From positions 1-25,351 of the forward strand of contig JBAZBO010000005.1 of NCBI GenBank assembly GCA_041671425.1: a DNA stretch of 25,351 nt, in the 5' to 3' direction. The first letter of the stretch is position 1, and each line of letters starts with the position of its first letter. Both the position numbers and the translations under genes were made by a program. The notes beneath the pieces were generated by a model. That model searched no databases. It worked only from the letters and a program-made list of their open reading frames with translations, and was not told where the DNA came from. Below, one piece after another: positions 7,068 to 13,503 of this stretch. The DNA comes from JBAZBO01 sp041671425 (lineage in GTDB: Bacteria; Patescibacteriota; WWE3; UBA101185; UBA10185).

Positions 7068-7147
7068 GGAGTCGAAAGGCGCAGGCACGACGGTGCCGAA
7101 CCGGGGTCGACGGACGCATCAGCAGATGCGAACCGGTGACCGACTCC
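7068..7147. other. GC-rich three-stem element, candidate structured RNA
   Basis: Perfect nested pairing within 80 nt: closing stem GGAGTCG (7068-7074) with CGACTCC (7141-7147); hairpin GGCAC/GTGCC (7084-7088 with 7093-7097, loop GACG); stem ACCGG/CCGGT (7100-7104 with 7133-7137) capped by CGCATC/GATGCG (7115-7120 with 7125-7130, loop AGCA). It is much richer in G+C than its surroundings. It lacks a T-arm consensus, so it is not an ordinary tRNA, and it is not coding. The strand is undetermined; the structure would form on either. The 3' closing strand is part of direct repeat copy 2. Confidence 0.5.
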
Positions 7148-7168
7148 CCCCAGGTCCACCATATAGAA
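7141..7168 (+). repeat. Direct repeat copy 2 (tRNA-Ala 3' end, att-like)
   Basis: Identical to 6996-7023 over 28 bp, offset by 145 bp. The bases before it do not continue the tRNA-Ala sequence, so this is not a tandem duplication of the whole tRNA. Confidence 0.8.
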
Positions 7169-7237
7169 GCTGTAATCAAGCACTGACTAGCATCCTTGTA
7201 AAAAGAAAGTAAATCACATAGTCTTATTGGTACTAAT

Positions 7238-8437
7238 ATGTCAATGACATTTGGAACACCAGAATCTGGTATACATTCAATAGCCCCATTCATAGAAGTA
7301 GCCGGGAGTAACCCATCACTAAGAGAAGAGGTTTATAAGGTCCCTACCGAAGACCTGGTCAGAGTTATCAACGGAAGCGACTATAAGCTAATACGTGAAT
7401 GTGGTGTAACAGAAGAGGGCGTTATAGAGGCGTTGATAAAAGAAAAGACCTATATTGTTGTTCGCTTTGAGCGCGAATTACAACCTCCTAAGACAGTTGA
7501 GGAGGCATTGGAACAGTACAAGGCCTGGCAAATAGAGAAAAACATCGATCTACAAGCACTGTGGAAAAAACACATAGTAAGCCCCGCTAAAGTAAGGGTA
7601 GATGATGTGCTAGGGCACGGGCAAGAAATCCTTCCAGGATTATTAGCATATGGAGAGTGGCTCAGGGCCAAAAATCCAAGTCTGTATACAGAGGCGATGA
7701 GTAGTATTATGAAGATGGGTGAAGCTTTGGCACTCATGGGTCTCGGGGTTAGAGATGAAATTAAGCAAAAAGGTGACTCCAGAGAAGCTCAGTCCAGGGG
7801 AGCTAGATTCATGAGTATGTTAACTGCCGAAATGATGGAAACCAACAGTTCTGGTAAATATATAAGCAATCCAGAGCACTTTTGGCAGACTATCAAAGAG
7901 GTTACTCCAATAGCCATCCCCGAGTATGAAAATGCACTAGAGGCGCAGCAGGTTGGATCATTGGCTGAAGTCATTACAGCAAGAACACTTGCGGAATCTG
8001 AGACCATAAAGAAGGCGGGACTGGAGGTATTCGTCTCAGGTGCAACCGACGATCAATATCATGGATACGACCTGTTCATAGGTAAAAGGACTGGAAATAA
8101 AAATGAGGTAGATATTAAACTGTTCATTGATGTAAAAGCTTCAAACGCCTTCATTCAAGCGGTGGGATTTAGGTCAAGAAACAAGCTATACAGGGTTTCT
8201 TCACCGATTGAAGGGGCCAGTTTGAGGGACCTTAAGGAGTTTTACAACACGCCTCTCAATTTGGTAGAATACGCCGAGCGCGAAAAGATCCCCGGCTTAT
8301 CTGTAAGACCACCCAAGGGAATTTTCGGGGCTCTTGGTGAAAACCCTAACGTCGACCAGGAGGACTTGGAATATTTCAAGGCAGATCTGGAAAGCATGGT
8401 TATGTACATGGTAAGAAAAGGAGAAGAGGAACCATGA
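7238..8437 (+). CDS. Protein with a PD-(D/E)XK nuclease-like core, function unknown (399 aa)
   Basis: Not recognised as a named family. The N-terminal 230 residues are mostly helical and soluble. From about 238 to 302 there is a pattern typical of restriction-endonuclease-like folds: a helix with Glu244 (GSLAEVITARTLAE), Asp278 in HGYDLFIGK, then a strand with Asp298-Val-Lys300 (LFIDVKAS). These would be the metal-binding E, D and D-x-K residues. The C-terminus has RPPKGIFGALGENPN and ends in KGEEEP. No methyltransferase, helicase or specificity gene is adjacent. It overlaps the 55-aa gene downstream by ATGA. It sits just after the att-like repeat. ATG 7244 (third codon) is a possible alternative start. 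The nuclease call is fold inference from motif spacing. Confidence 0.6.
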   Translation: MSMTFGTPESGIHSIAPFIEVAGSNPSLREEVYKVPTEDLVRVINGSDYKLIRECGVTEEGVIEALIKEKTYIVVRFERELQPPKTVEEALEQYKAWQIEKNIDLQALWKKHIVSPAKVRVDDVLGHGQEILPGLLAYGEWLRAKNPSLYTEAMSSIMKMGEALALMGLGVRDEIKQKGDSREAQSRGARFMSMLTAEMMETNSSGKYISNPEHFWQTIKEVTPIAIPEYENALEAQQVGSLAEVITARTLAESETIKKAGLEVFVSGATDDQYHGYDLFIGKRTGNKNEVDIKLFIDVKASNAFIQAVGFRSRNKLYRVSSPIEGASLRDLKEFYNTPLNLVEYAEREKIPGLSVRPPKGIFGALGENPNVDQEDLEYFKADLESMVMYMVRKGEEEP

Positions 8438-8601
8438 GAAGAACTATCGTAGATCCCCGCTCTCGCACTCGCGTTCAGAGCATCTTCAGGGAAATAATGA
8501 CCCTGCTCTTTAACACTAAGGATGACGAGGAAGAGGCAGAAGACGGGAAAGATCCGGAAGGGGAAAACCGCAGCGCACACGATGATCCTAACAAGGGCTA
8601 G
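8434..8601 (+). CDS. Small acidic protein coupled to the upstream gene (55 aa)
   Basis: ATG at 8434 overlaps the upstream stop as ATGA, and GGAG-rich sequence precedes it, so translation is probably coupled. The product has a basic N-terminal helix-like part (MRRTIVDPRSRTRVQSIFREIMTLLF) followed by an acidic Asp/Glu-rich tail ending NPNKG-like (DDPNKG). No family is recognised. Possible roles are an inhibitor, adaptor or chaperone of the putative nuclease; this is inference from the coupling and charge only. Its last codons form the 5' arm and loop of a terminator hairpin. Confidence 0.65.
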   Translation: MRRTIVDPRSRTRVQSIFREIMTLLFNTKDDEEEAEDGKDPEGENRSAHDDPNKG

Positions 8602-8616
8602 TGTGCGCTTTCTGCT
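8572..8616 (+). terminator. Terminator hairpin at the end of the 8434 gene
   Basis: AGCGCACAC (8572-8580) pairs with GTGTGCGCT (8601-8609) over 9 bp across a 20-nt loop, followed by TTCTGCTTT. It overlaps the coding end of the 55-aa gene and separates it from the convergent recombinase-like gene. Confidence 0.7.
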
Positions 8617-9489
8617 TTAAAGCTCACCTAACTCTGACTTTTCAGTCATATTTTCATCACGCTCAACATAGTCCAAATACCTTTCGGTAGTGGAAATTCT
8701 TTTGTGTCCAACCACTTTGGATAAGAAACCCAAGCTAACACCCTGGGTCAAATGATGAGCCAGGAAAGTATGCCTTAGATCATTCACTTTGGCCTTTTCC
8801 ACACCGGCTAACCTAAAGTACCTATCTATCGTGGATCTGATATTCCTAACCAACAGCGGGTTTCCAGTCTTAGTTATAAACACATATTCACTTGGCCTTT
8901 GTGAAATCCTTCCCTTTTCCAAGTAAGCTCTCAACGAAGAAATGACAGCATCATTAAGAGGCACTGTCCTGGTCTCTTTGGCATTCCTCTTGGGTATGTA
9001 CAAGGTTTTAGAATCAAGAAGTAAGTGTTCTACTTTCATACCGGCAAGTTCGGAAATGGTTACACCGGTCTGAAGTAAAACCTCAACTATAGCGCTTGAT
9101 CTTACATCATCTCTGGCAGCATCTCTCAATGCCCTATACTCCAATCTTGAAAGTATCCTGGGCGCTTTGACAGCCACTTTTGGGTGCTTCAGATCCTCAG
9201 ACACAACTTTCTCAATGTGACCTTCCTCAAGCAAGTATTTAAAAAATGTCTTTGTGGAATTGGTCTTTCTGGAAATAGATTTATTTGTATAGCCTTCATC
9301 AGAAAGCTTCTTCATAAAACCCTCAAGGTGTTCAAGTCTGGCCTCATTCACTGTATTAACTCCACTCTTGGATAAATACTCCAAAAGCTGTTCTATATCC
9401 TTTCCATATGCAACAAGGGTAGAACTAGATCTACCAAGTGTCTGAAGTTTATCTATGAACTTTTTGTGCGCCACATCCAACTGAATCAT
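8617..9489 (-). CDS. Tyrosine recombinase-family protein (XerC/D-like) lacking catalytic Arg I
   Basis: 290 aa with the N-terminal SAM-like core-binding domain (about 1-100) and a C-terminal phage-integrase domain. The usual TGLRISEL motif reads TGVTISEL, so the first catalytic Arg is Thr. The beta-hairpin Lys region is present (IPKRNAKETRTVPL). Box II reads NDLRHTF, keeping the second Arg but with Asn in place of the His of HxLR. VVGHKRISTTERYLDY keeps the later His and the Tyr nucleophile. It may be a degenerate or regulatory recombinase, or a divergent active one. A weak AAAGG site lies 6 nt before the ATG. It is about 1.4 kb from the att-like repeat at tRNA-Ala and convergent with the intervening genes. 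Confidence 0.88.
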   Translation of the reverse strand: MIQLDVAHKKFIDKLQTLGRSSSTLVAYGKDIEQLLEYLSKSGVNTVNEARLEHLEGFMKKLSDEGYTNKSISRKTNSTKTFFKYLLEEGHIEKVVSEDLKHPKVAVKAPRILSRLEYRALRDAARDDVRSSAIVEVLLQTGVTISELAGMKVEHLLLDSKTLYIPKRNAKETRTVPLNDAVISSLRAYLEKGRISQRPSEYVFITKTGNPLLVRNIRSTIDRYFRLAGVEKAKVNDLRHTFLAHHLTQGVSLGFLSKVVGHKRISTTERYLDYVERDENMTEKSELGEL

Positions 9490-9545
9490 AAGCTACCTTT
9501 CTATGTATAATGGCGGGCAGAACTTCCTATAGGATACCAGGGGGC

Positions 9546-9574
9546 TTGAATAAAGTCAACCCCTAATCTACAAT
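9546..9574 (+). promoter_or_regulatory. Promoter for the FtsB-like gene, leaderless type
   Basis: TTGAAT (9546-9551), 17-nt spacer, TACAAT (9569-9574), then 6 nt to the ATG at 9581. Good sigma-70-like match with no Shine-Dalgarno sequence. Confidence 0.65.
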
Positions 9575-9580
9575 CTAGTC

Positions 9581-9937
9581 ATGCCTATTCCTGCCTATGT
9601 TAAATATATAGCGCTATCCATACTATTTATCATCGCCACGGTAAATTTCTCAAAAACCACTATAAGCATCATAGAAAGCAGCAAGAGGCTTGACGAAACA
9701 GAGGAGGAGGTCCTCTCCCTGGAGAGTGAGAGGGAAAACCTGGAAAAAGAGCTTGATTACAGGAAATCTGACGAGTTTATAGAGGAAAAGGCCAGAAACG
9801 ACCTGAATCTTATAAAGCCAGGTGAAAGAGTATACGTAGTGTCAGAGGAGCTCACCAAGAAAGTAGAAGAGGCAAGAAAGCTTGTGGGTGAAATAGAAAA
9901 AAGCAATATTCAAAAGTGGGCGGATCTGTTCTTTTGA
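9581..9937 (+). CDS. FtsB/DivIC-like septum formation protein
   Basis: 118-aa bitopic protein of the FtsB/DivIC family, which joins FtsL and FtsQ/DivIB in the divisome. Residues 6-24 are a single membrane helix. A coiled coil follows (about 32-65, TEEEVLSLESERENLEKELDYRKS), then the family's FIEEKARNDLNLIKPGERVYVV block, matching the conserved 'ARxxLglv.PGE' signature. The C-terminal 25 residues form a further helix. The stop codon is embedded in the TTGACA box of the initiator tRNA promoter. The call rests on domain order and that signature. Confidence 0.85.
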   Translation: MPIPAYVKYIALSILFIIATVNFSKTTISIIESSKRLDETEEEVLSLESERENLEKELDYRKSDEFIEEKARNDLNLIKPGERVYVVSEELTKKVEEARKLVGEIEKSNIQKWADLFF

Positions 9938-9962
9938 CAAGCTTTTCAGGGTCTGATACTAT
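9934..9962 (+). promoter_or_regulatory. Promoter for the initiator tRNA gene
   Basis: A perfect TTGACA (9934-9939), a 17-nt spacer and TACTAT (9957-9962) precede the mature tRNA by 14 nt. The -35 overlaps the stop codon of the preceding gene. Confidence 0.6.
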
Positions 9963-9976
9963 AGCGTATGTTTCGA

Positions 9977-10050
9977 CGCGGGGTAGAGGAATGGCACCTC
10001 GTCAGGCTCATAATCTGAAGGTCTCGGTTCGAATCCGAGCCCCGCAACCA
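9977..10050 (+). tRNA. Initiator tRNA-fMet (anticodon CAU)
   Basis: A 74-nt tRNA with the bacterial initiator hallmarks: C1 opposite A72 unpaired in acceptor CGCGGGG/CCCCGCA, and an A11-U24 pair in D-stem GAGG/CCTC. Anticodon loop is CTCATAA. The anticodon stem is TCAGG/TCTGA, so positions 29-31 pair as A-U, G-C, G-U instead of the usual three G-C pairs. T-arm CTCGG-TTCGAAT-CCGAG; discriminator A and encoded CCA. Confidence 0.93.
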
Positions 10051-10081
10051 AAACAGCATTTAAAAATCTCCTTTTTGTTTG

Positions 10082-10087
10082 TATAAT
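10082..10087 (+). promoter_or_regulatory. -10 box for the second CAU tRNA
   Basis: TATAAT 21 nt before the mature tRNA at 10109. No convincing -35. Confidence 0.45.
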
Positions 10088-10108
10088 CCCCAGGTACATA
10101 AGCTTTTT

Positions 10109-10184
10109 GTCAACGTAGCTCAGGGGCTAGAGCGGGCGTTTCATAAGCGCCAGGTCGATGGTTCGAGACCATCCGTTGACACCA
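10109..10184 (+). tRNA. tRNA with anticodon CAU: elongator Met, or Ile2 if lysidine-modified
   Basis: A 76-nt tRNA: acceptor GTCAACG/CGTTGAC, D-stem GCTC/GAGC, anticodon stem GGCGT/GCGCC with loop TTCATAA, T-arm GATGG-TTCGAGA-CCATC, discriminator A and encoded CCA. A CAU anticodon alone does not separate elongator Met from the Ile2 tRNA that reads AUA. AUA is used heavily in neighbouring genes, so an Ile2 tRNA must exist somewhere in the genome. Confidence 0.92.
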
Positions 10185-10185
10185 C

Positions 10186-10238
10186 GTAAAAATCTTGTCG
10201 AGCGTGAGTACTAACGAAGTGCGAGGCTAGAGTTTTAC
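10186..10238 (+). other. Hairpin in the trailer of the CAU tRNA
   Basis: GTAAAA (10186-10191) pairs with TTTTAC (10233-10238), enclosing a G-rich interior with CGAGCGTGAG and ACGAAGTGCGAG. The interior motif recalls the tRNA-Arg trailer. Not a standard terminator. Confidence 0.35.
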
Positions 10239-10261
10239 AGTGTCGCAGCCACTCACTAATG

Positions 10262-10267
10262 TATAAT
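10262..10267 (+). promoter_or_regulatory. -10 box for trpS, leaderless type
   Basis: TATAAT ends 6 nt before the ATG at 10274. This argues for that start over the in-frame ATG at 10259, which lies upstream of the promoter box. Confidence 0.6.
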
Positions 10268-10273
10268 GTTCCC

Positions 10274-11278
10274 ATGAGTAAAAAACGAATATTAACGGGC
10301 GATAATGCCACAGGAAAACTCCATCTTGGACACTATGTTGGATCACTTGAAAATAGAGTGAGACTTCAGTATGACTATGAAACTTTCATCATAATTGCCG
10401 ACATGCATGCCTTCGCCTACCCAAAGTACGTTTCCCAACCTGATGTAATAGCAGATTCTATCCTACAAGTTGCCATAGCAAACCTAGCTGTAGGTCTTGA
10501 TCCCGAGAAAGTGATCATCTTCCCAGAGTCCACGATTCCCGAGATATACGAGTTGGCAACGATATTTAGCATGCTCACTCCACACAACAGAGTTCTAAGA
10601 AACCCAACAGTCAAAGAAGAAATAAAGGTCAAGGAAATGGGCGACAACTACTCTTTAGGCTTCATCAACTTCCCCGTCCTGCAGGTGGCAGACATATTGT
10701 CAGTAAAGGCCAGCCTGGTTCCGGTAGGAGAAGATCAGCTTCCCCACATAGAAATGACAAAAGAAGTGGCGAGGAAATTCAATAGTTCCTACGGAGAAGT
10801 GTTCCCCGAACCAGAGGGGCTAGTGGGAAATGTAAAAAGACTTGTAGGTACAGATGGAAATGCCAAGATGAGCAAGAGCTTGGGGAATACCATTTATCTG
10901 GACGAAGACCCCAATTCACTTAAAGAAAAGGTTATGAAGATGTTCACAGATCCAACTCGAATACATGCCAATGATCCCGGAAAAGTAGAGGGAAATCCCG
11001 TTTTCATATATCACGATACATTCAATCCAAACAAAGAAGAGGTAGAAGATCTGAAAGAGAGGTATCAAAAAGGTACCGTGGGAGATATAGAAGTAAAAGA
11101 AAAACTGTATAAAAGCCTCGAGGATTTCATAGCACCCATAAGAGAAAAATACAGATTCTACGAGAATGATATTGATAAGGTAAAAGGAATCATCGATGCT
11201 GGAGCCAAAAAGACACGGGAGGAAGTAAAAGCCACATTGGAAGAGGTAAGGGAAAGGATGAAATTGCCAAGGTATTAA
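10274..11278 (+). CDS. trpS: Tryptophanyl-tRNA synthetase
   Basis: Charges tRNA-Trp with tryptophan in the cytoplasm. Class I synthetase, 334 aa from this start, the usual length for bacterial TrpRS. The HIGH motif is LHLGH in GKLHLGHYVGSL near the N-terminus, and the KMSKS loop is intact (NAKMSKSLGN). PVGEDQLPHIEMTKEVARKFN and the preceding VADIL region match the bacterial tryptophan-site block. I chose ATG 10274 because the TATAAT at 10262-10267 would otherwise lie within the coding region. FtsH follows after an 18-nt gap with its own -10 box. Confidence 0.97.
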   Translation: MSKKRILTGDNATGKLHLGHYVGSLENRVRLQYDYETFIIIADMHAFAYPKYVSQPDVIADSILQVAIANLAVGLDPEKVIIFPESTIPEIYELATIFSMLTPHNRVLRNPTVKEEIKVKEMGDNYSLGFINFPVLQVADILSVKASLVPVGEDQLPHIEMTKEVARKFNSSYGEVFPEPEGLVGNVKRLVGTDGNAKMSKSLGNTIYLDEDPNSLKEKVMKMFTDPTRIHANDPGKVEGNPVFIYHDTFNPNKEEVEDLKERYQKGTVGDIEVKEKLYKSLEDFIAPIREKYRFYENDIDKVKGIIDAGAKKTREEVKATLEEVRERMKLPRY

Positions 11279-11280
11279 GC

Positions 11281-11286
11281 TATAAT
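11281..11286 (+). promoter_or_regulatory. -10 box for ftsH
   Basis: TATAAT ends 10 nt before the ftsH ATG at 11297, so any 5' leader would be only a few nucleotides. No Shine-Dalgarno sequence in the gap. Confidence 0.5.
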
Positions 11287-11296
11287 CCCCTACGCT

Positions 11297-13159
11297 ATGT
11301 TAAGTAAACCAAAAGACGAGCACAAGAAGAAGCTAGGAAATTCTCCAAAAAAAGAGGACCTAAGACCACGAAGTCTTTTCAGCAATGTATTCTTCTACGT
11401 GTTTCTGCTATTGGCTTTGTATCTTCTCTTTGGTGCTGGATCATCAGGAGCTCTGAGTACGGAAAAAAGACCAATCAGTGAGCTGATAAACCTGATCAGA
11501 GAGGACAAGGTCCAGGACGTTAAGATCTCAGGTAACAGCATAAATGTAATGCTCAAAGATGGAACTAAGTTCGCAACTCAAAAAGAAGCCGATATAAGTT
11601 TTGACCAGATTTTAAAGAATAACGATCTGAATCCCACAAAGATTTCGGGTGAAATAGTGGTGGAACACAAGATGGCCTTTGACCAAATACTTTCCCTGGT
11701 ACTTACTTTTGGATTGCCGCTTTTCGTAATATTTTTCATCTTCAAACAGATGAGAGGGGCCAATAATGACATAATGTCATTCGGCCGATCCAGGGCAAGG
11801 CTCTTCTCAAAGGATAAGTCAAAGATCACCTTTGCCGATGTGGCAGGTGCTGAAAATGCCAAGACTGAGATGATGGAGATAGTGGACTTTTTAAAAAATC
11901 CGGAAAAATACTCTAAACTTGGCGCAAGGATTCCAAAGGGTATATTGCTGATTGGACCATCGGGCGTGGGGAAAACTCTACTCGCCAAAGCGATAGCGGG
12001 AGAGGCCAATGTACCTTTCTTTAGTGTGGCAGGAAGCGAGTTCATGGAAATGCTCGTGGGCGTGGGAAGTGCTAGAGCTAGAGATCTTTTCTTGGTAGCA
12101 AAGGAGAATCAGCCCAGCCTGATCTTCATAGACGAAATAGATGCCATAGGAAGGCAAAGAGGAATGGGTATAGGTGGTGGACACGACGAGCGAGAACAAA
12201 CCCTAAACCAGATCCTTATAGAGATGGACGGATTTGATCCCAGAACGGCTGTAATAGTCCTTGCCGCCACTAATAGGCCAGATATGCTGGATCCTGCTCT
12301 TGTAAGACCAGGCAGGTTTGATAGGACTATAACCATACCTCTTCCCGACCTGAAAGAAAGAGAAGAGATCATCAAGATACATATGAGGGGAAAGCCCTTC
12401 GAGGAAAACGTAGCAGTAGACAGGATTGCTAAAAAAACGGTCGGGTTCAGCGGAGCAGATATAGAGAACATGCTAAACGAAAGCGCGATATTGGCAGCCA
12501 GAGGAGGAAAGGACAAAATATCGGATGCTATCCTAGAAGAGGCAGCTTTGAAAGTGACTTTGGGGTCAGAAAGAAAAACTCTCCAAACCGAAGAGGAAAG
12601 AAAGATGACCGCATACCATGAAGCGGGGCATGCTTTGGTAGCAGCAAATCTTGCCGATATGGACCCGGTATATAGAATATCTATAGTGGCTAGAGGAGCT
12701 TCTTTAGGACACACCAGCCTTCCACCTGAAAGGGATAGATACAATGAGACCATGTCAAGGCTTAATTCCATCATCTCTACTATGCTCGCAGGAAGGGCAG
12801 CCGAAGAAATTGTATACAATGAACTGACGGTAGGAGCCTCGGATGATATAGAGAAGGCCACGGAGATAGCTAGAAAAATGGTAACTGAATACGGGATGAG
12901 CCCCCTGGGACCTGTTTCGTACGAAGGAAAAGAGGGAAGATTCTGGTTGGCTAAGCAAATGGGCGAGGGGCAACTTTATAGTGAGGATATGGCCGCAAAG
13001 ATAGATGCAGAGGTAAAAAAGATAATCGACAAGGCGTATGAAAGATCTAGGGAAATAATCATCAAGAATAGACCCACTCTTGATAGAGTCACCCTGGCAC
13101 TTTTGGAAAAAGAGACACTGGACCAAGACGAGTTTAAAGCTTTACTCCTACAGAACTAA
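11297..13159 (+). CDS. ftsH: ATP-dependent zinc metalloprotease FtsH
   Basis: Membrane-bound AAA+ protease that extracts and degrades damaged membrane and some soluble proteins. 620 aa: membrane helices at about 28-46 and 130-149 flank the external domain; the AAA module has Walker A GPSGVGKT (220-227, usually GPPGTGKT), Walker B LIFIDEID and arginine fingers in the ATNRPDMLDPALVRPGRFDR segment; the protease has HEAGH at 441-445. The central pore motif reads MLVGVG rather than MFVGVG, so the conserved aromatic is Leu (about residue 253). The C-terminus is short, ending LLLQN. A strong bidirectional terminator follows. The start has no Shine-Dalgarno sequence. Confidence 0.97.
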   Translation: MLSKPKDEHKKKLGNSPKKEDLRPRSLFSNVFFYVFLLLALYLLFGAGSSGALSTEKRPISELINLIREDKVQDVKISGNSINVMLKDGTKFATQKEADISFDQILKNNDLNPTKISGEIVVEHKMAFDQILSLVLTFGLPLFVIFFIFKQMRGANNDIMSFGRSRARLFSKDKSKITFADVAGAENAKTEMMEIVDFLKNPEKYSKLGARIPKGILLIGPSGVGKTLLAKAIAGEANVPFFSVAGSEFMEMLVGVGSARARDLFLVAKENQPSLIFIDEIDAIGRQRGMGIGGGHDEREQTLNQILIEMDGFDPRTAVIVLAATNRPDMLDPALVRPGRFDRTITIPLPDLKEREEIIKIHMRGKPFEENVAVDRIAKKTVGFSGADIENMLNESAILAARGGKDKISDAILEEAALKVTLGSERKTLQTEEERKMTAYHEAGHALVAANLADMDPVYRISIVARGASLGHTSLPPERDRYNETMSRLNSIISTMLAGRAAEEIVYNELTVGASDDIEKATEIARKMVTEYGMSPLGPVSYEGKEGRFWLAKQMGEGQLYSEDMAAKIDAEVKKIIDKAYERSREIIIKNRPTLDRVTLALLEKETLDQDEFKALLLQN

Positions 13160-13175
13160 AAAACTACAGAAACCA

Positions 13176-13200
13176 AAAACCCCGCCGATGGCGGGGTTTT
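13176..13200. terminator. Bidirectional intrinsic terminator
   Basis: CCCCGCC (13180-13186) and GGCGGGG (13190-13196) with a GAT loop, flanked by AAAA on the left and TTTT on the right. It serves ftsH on the plus strand and the convergent RRM gene on the minus strand. Confidence 0.92.
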
Positions 13201-13228
13201 GTGGTTAACCAAATTCAATCAATTACAA

Positions 13229-13498
13229 TTAATTGAAATTCCTTGGCTCTTTTGGTCTAGCCTCGTTTACCACTAAAGCTCTACCTTCCATCTCCTGGCC
13301 GTTCATTGCCTCTGCGGCAGCTTGAGCCTCTTCTGGGGTACCCATCTCAACAAAACCAAAACCTTTGGATCTGCCGGATTGTCTATCCATTATTACAGAA
13401 GCGCTTTGAACAGTTCCGTGCTCGGCGAACATTTCACCAAGCTGGGAATCAGTAACGCTATAGGGAAGATTTCCTACATACAGTTTATTGCTATTCAC
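13229..13498 (-). CDS. Single-RRM RNA-binding protein (89 aa)
   Basis: Small RNA-binding protein of the bacterial and cyanobacterial RRM type, probably a cytoplasmic RNA chaperone. RNP2 is KLYVGNLP (5-12) and RNP1 is SKGFGFVEM (about 44-52); the beta-alpha-beta order is complete, followed by only a short tail (ARPKEPRNFN) with no glycine-rich extension. The start is GTG at 13498, supported by a near-perfect AGGAGGTGAT at 13513-13504. A small hairpin abuts the ribosome-binding site. It converges on ftsH with a shared terminator. Confidence 0.95.
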   Translation of the reverse strand: MNSNKLYVGNLPYSVTDSQLGEMFAEHGTVQSASVIMDRQSGRSKGFGFVEMGTPEEAQAAAEAMNGQEMEGRALVVNEARPKEPRNFN

Positions 13499-13503
13499 AA
13501 AAA

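Noticed and set aside
7024..7140. Group I or group II intron, or a split tRNA, between the tRNA-Ala repeats
   Set aside because: tRNA-Ala at 6940-7016 is complete and contiguous, the inserted 117 bp lacks recognisable intron core elements, and a whole second tRNA cannot be folded from it.
7068..7147. A second, degenerate tRNA gene
   Set aside because: The 7-bp closing stem fits an acceptor, but there is no T-loop consensus before it, no discriminator plus CCA directly after it, and no plausible anticodon arm on either strand.
6761..8616. A full integrative island bounded by the repeats and carrying the recombinase
   Set aside because: The second repeat is at 7141, so the nuclease-like and recombinase-like genes lie outside the repeat pair; no third copy was found downstream in the window.
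10259..10273. Earlier trpS start at 10259
   Set aside because: The TATAAT box at 10262-10267 would fall inside the coding sequence, and the HIGH region sits at the usual distance from the ATG at 10274.
12109..12861. A 250-codon minus-strand frame inside ftsH
   Set aside because: It is the complement of the strongly conserved AAA and protease region of FtsH and has no promoter, ribosome site or recognisable domain.
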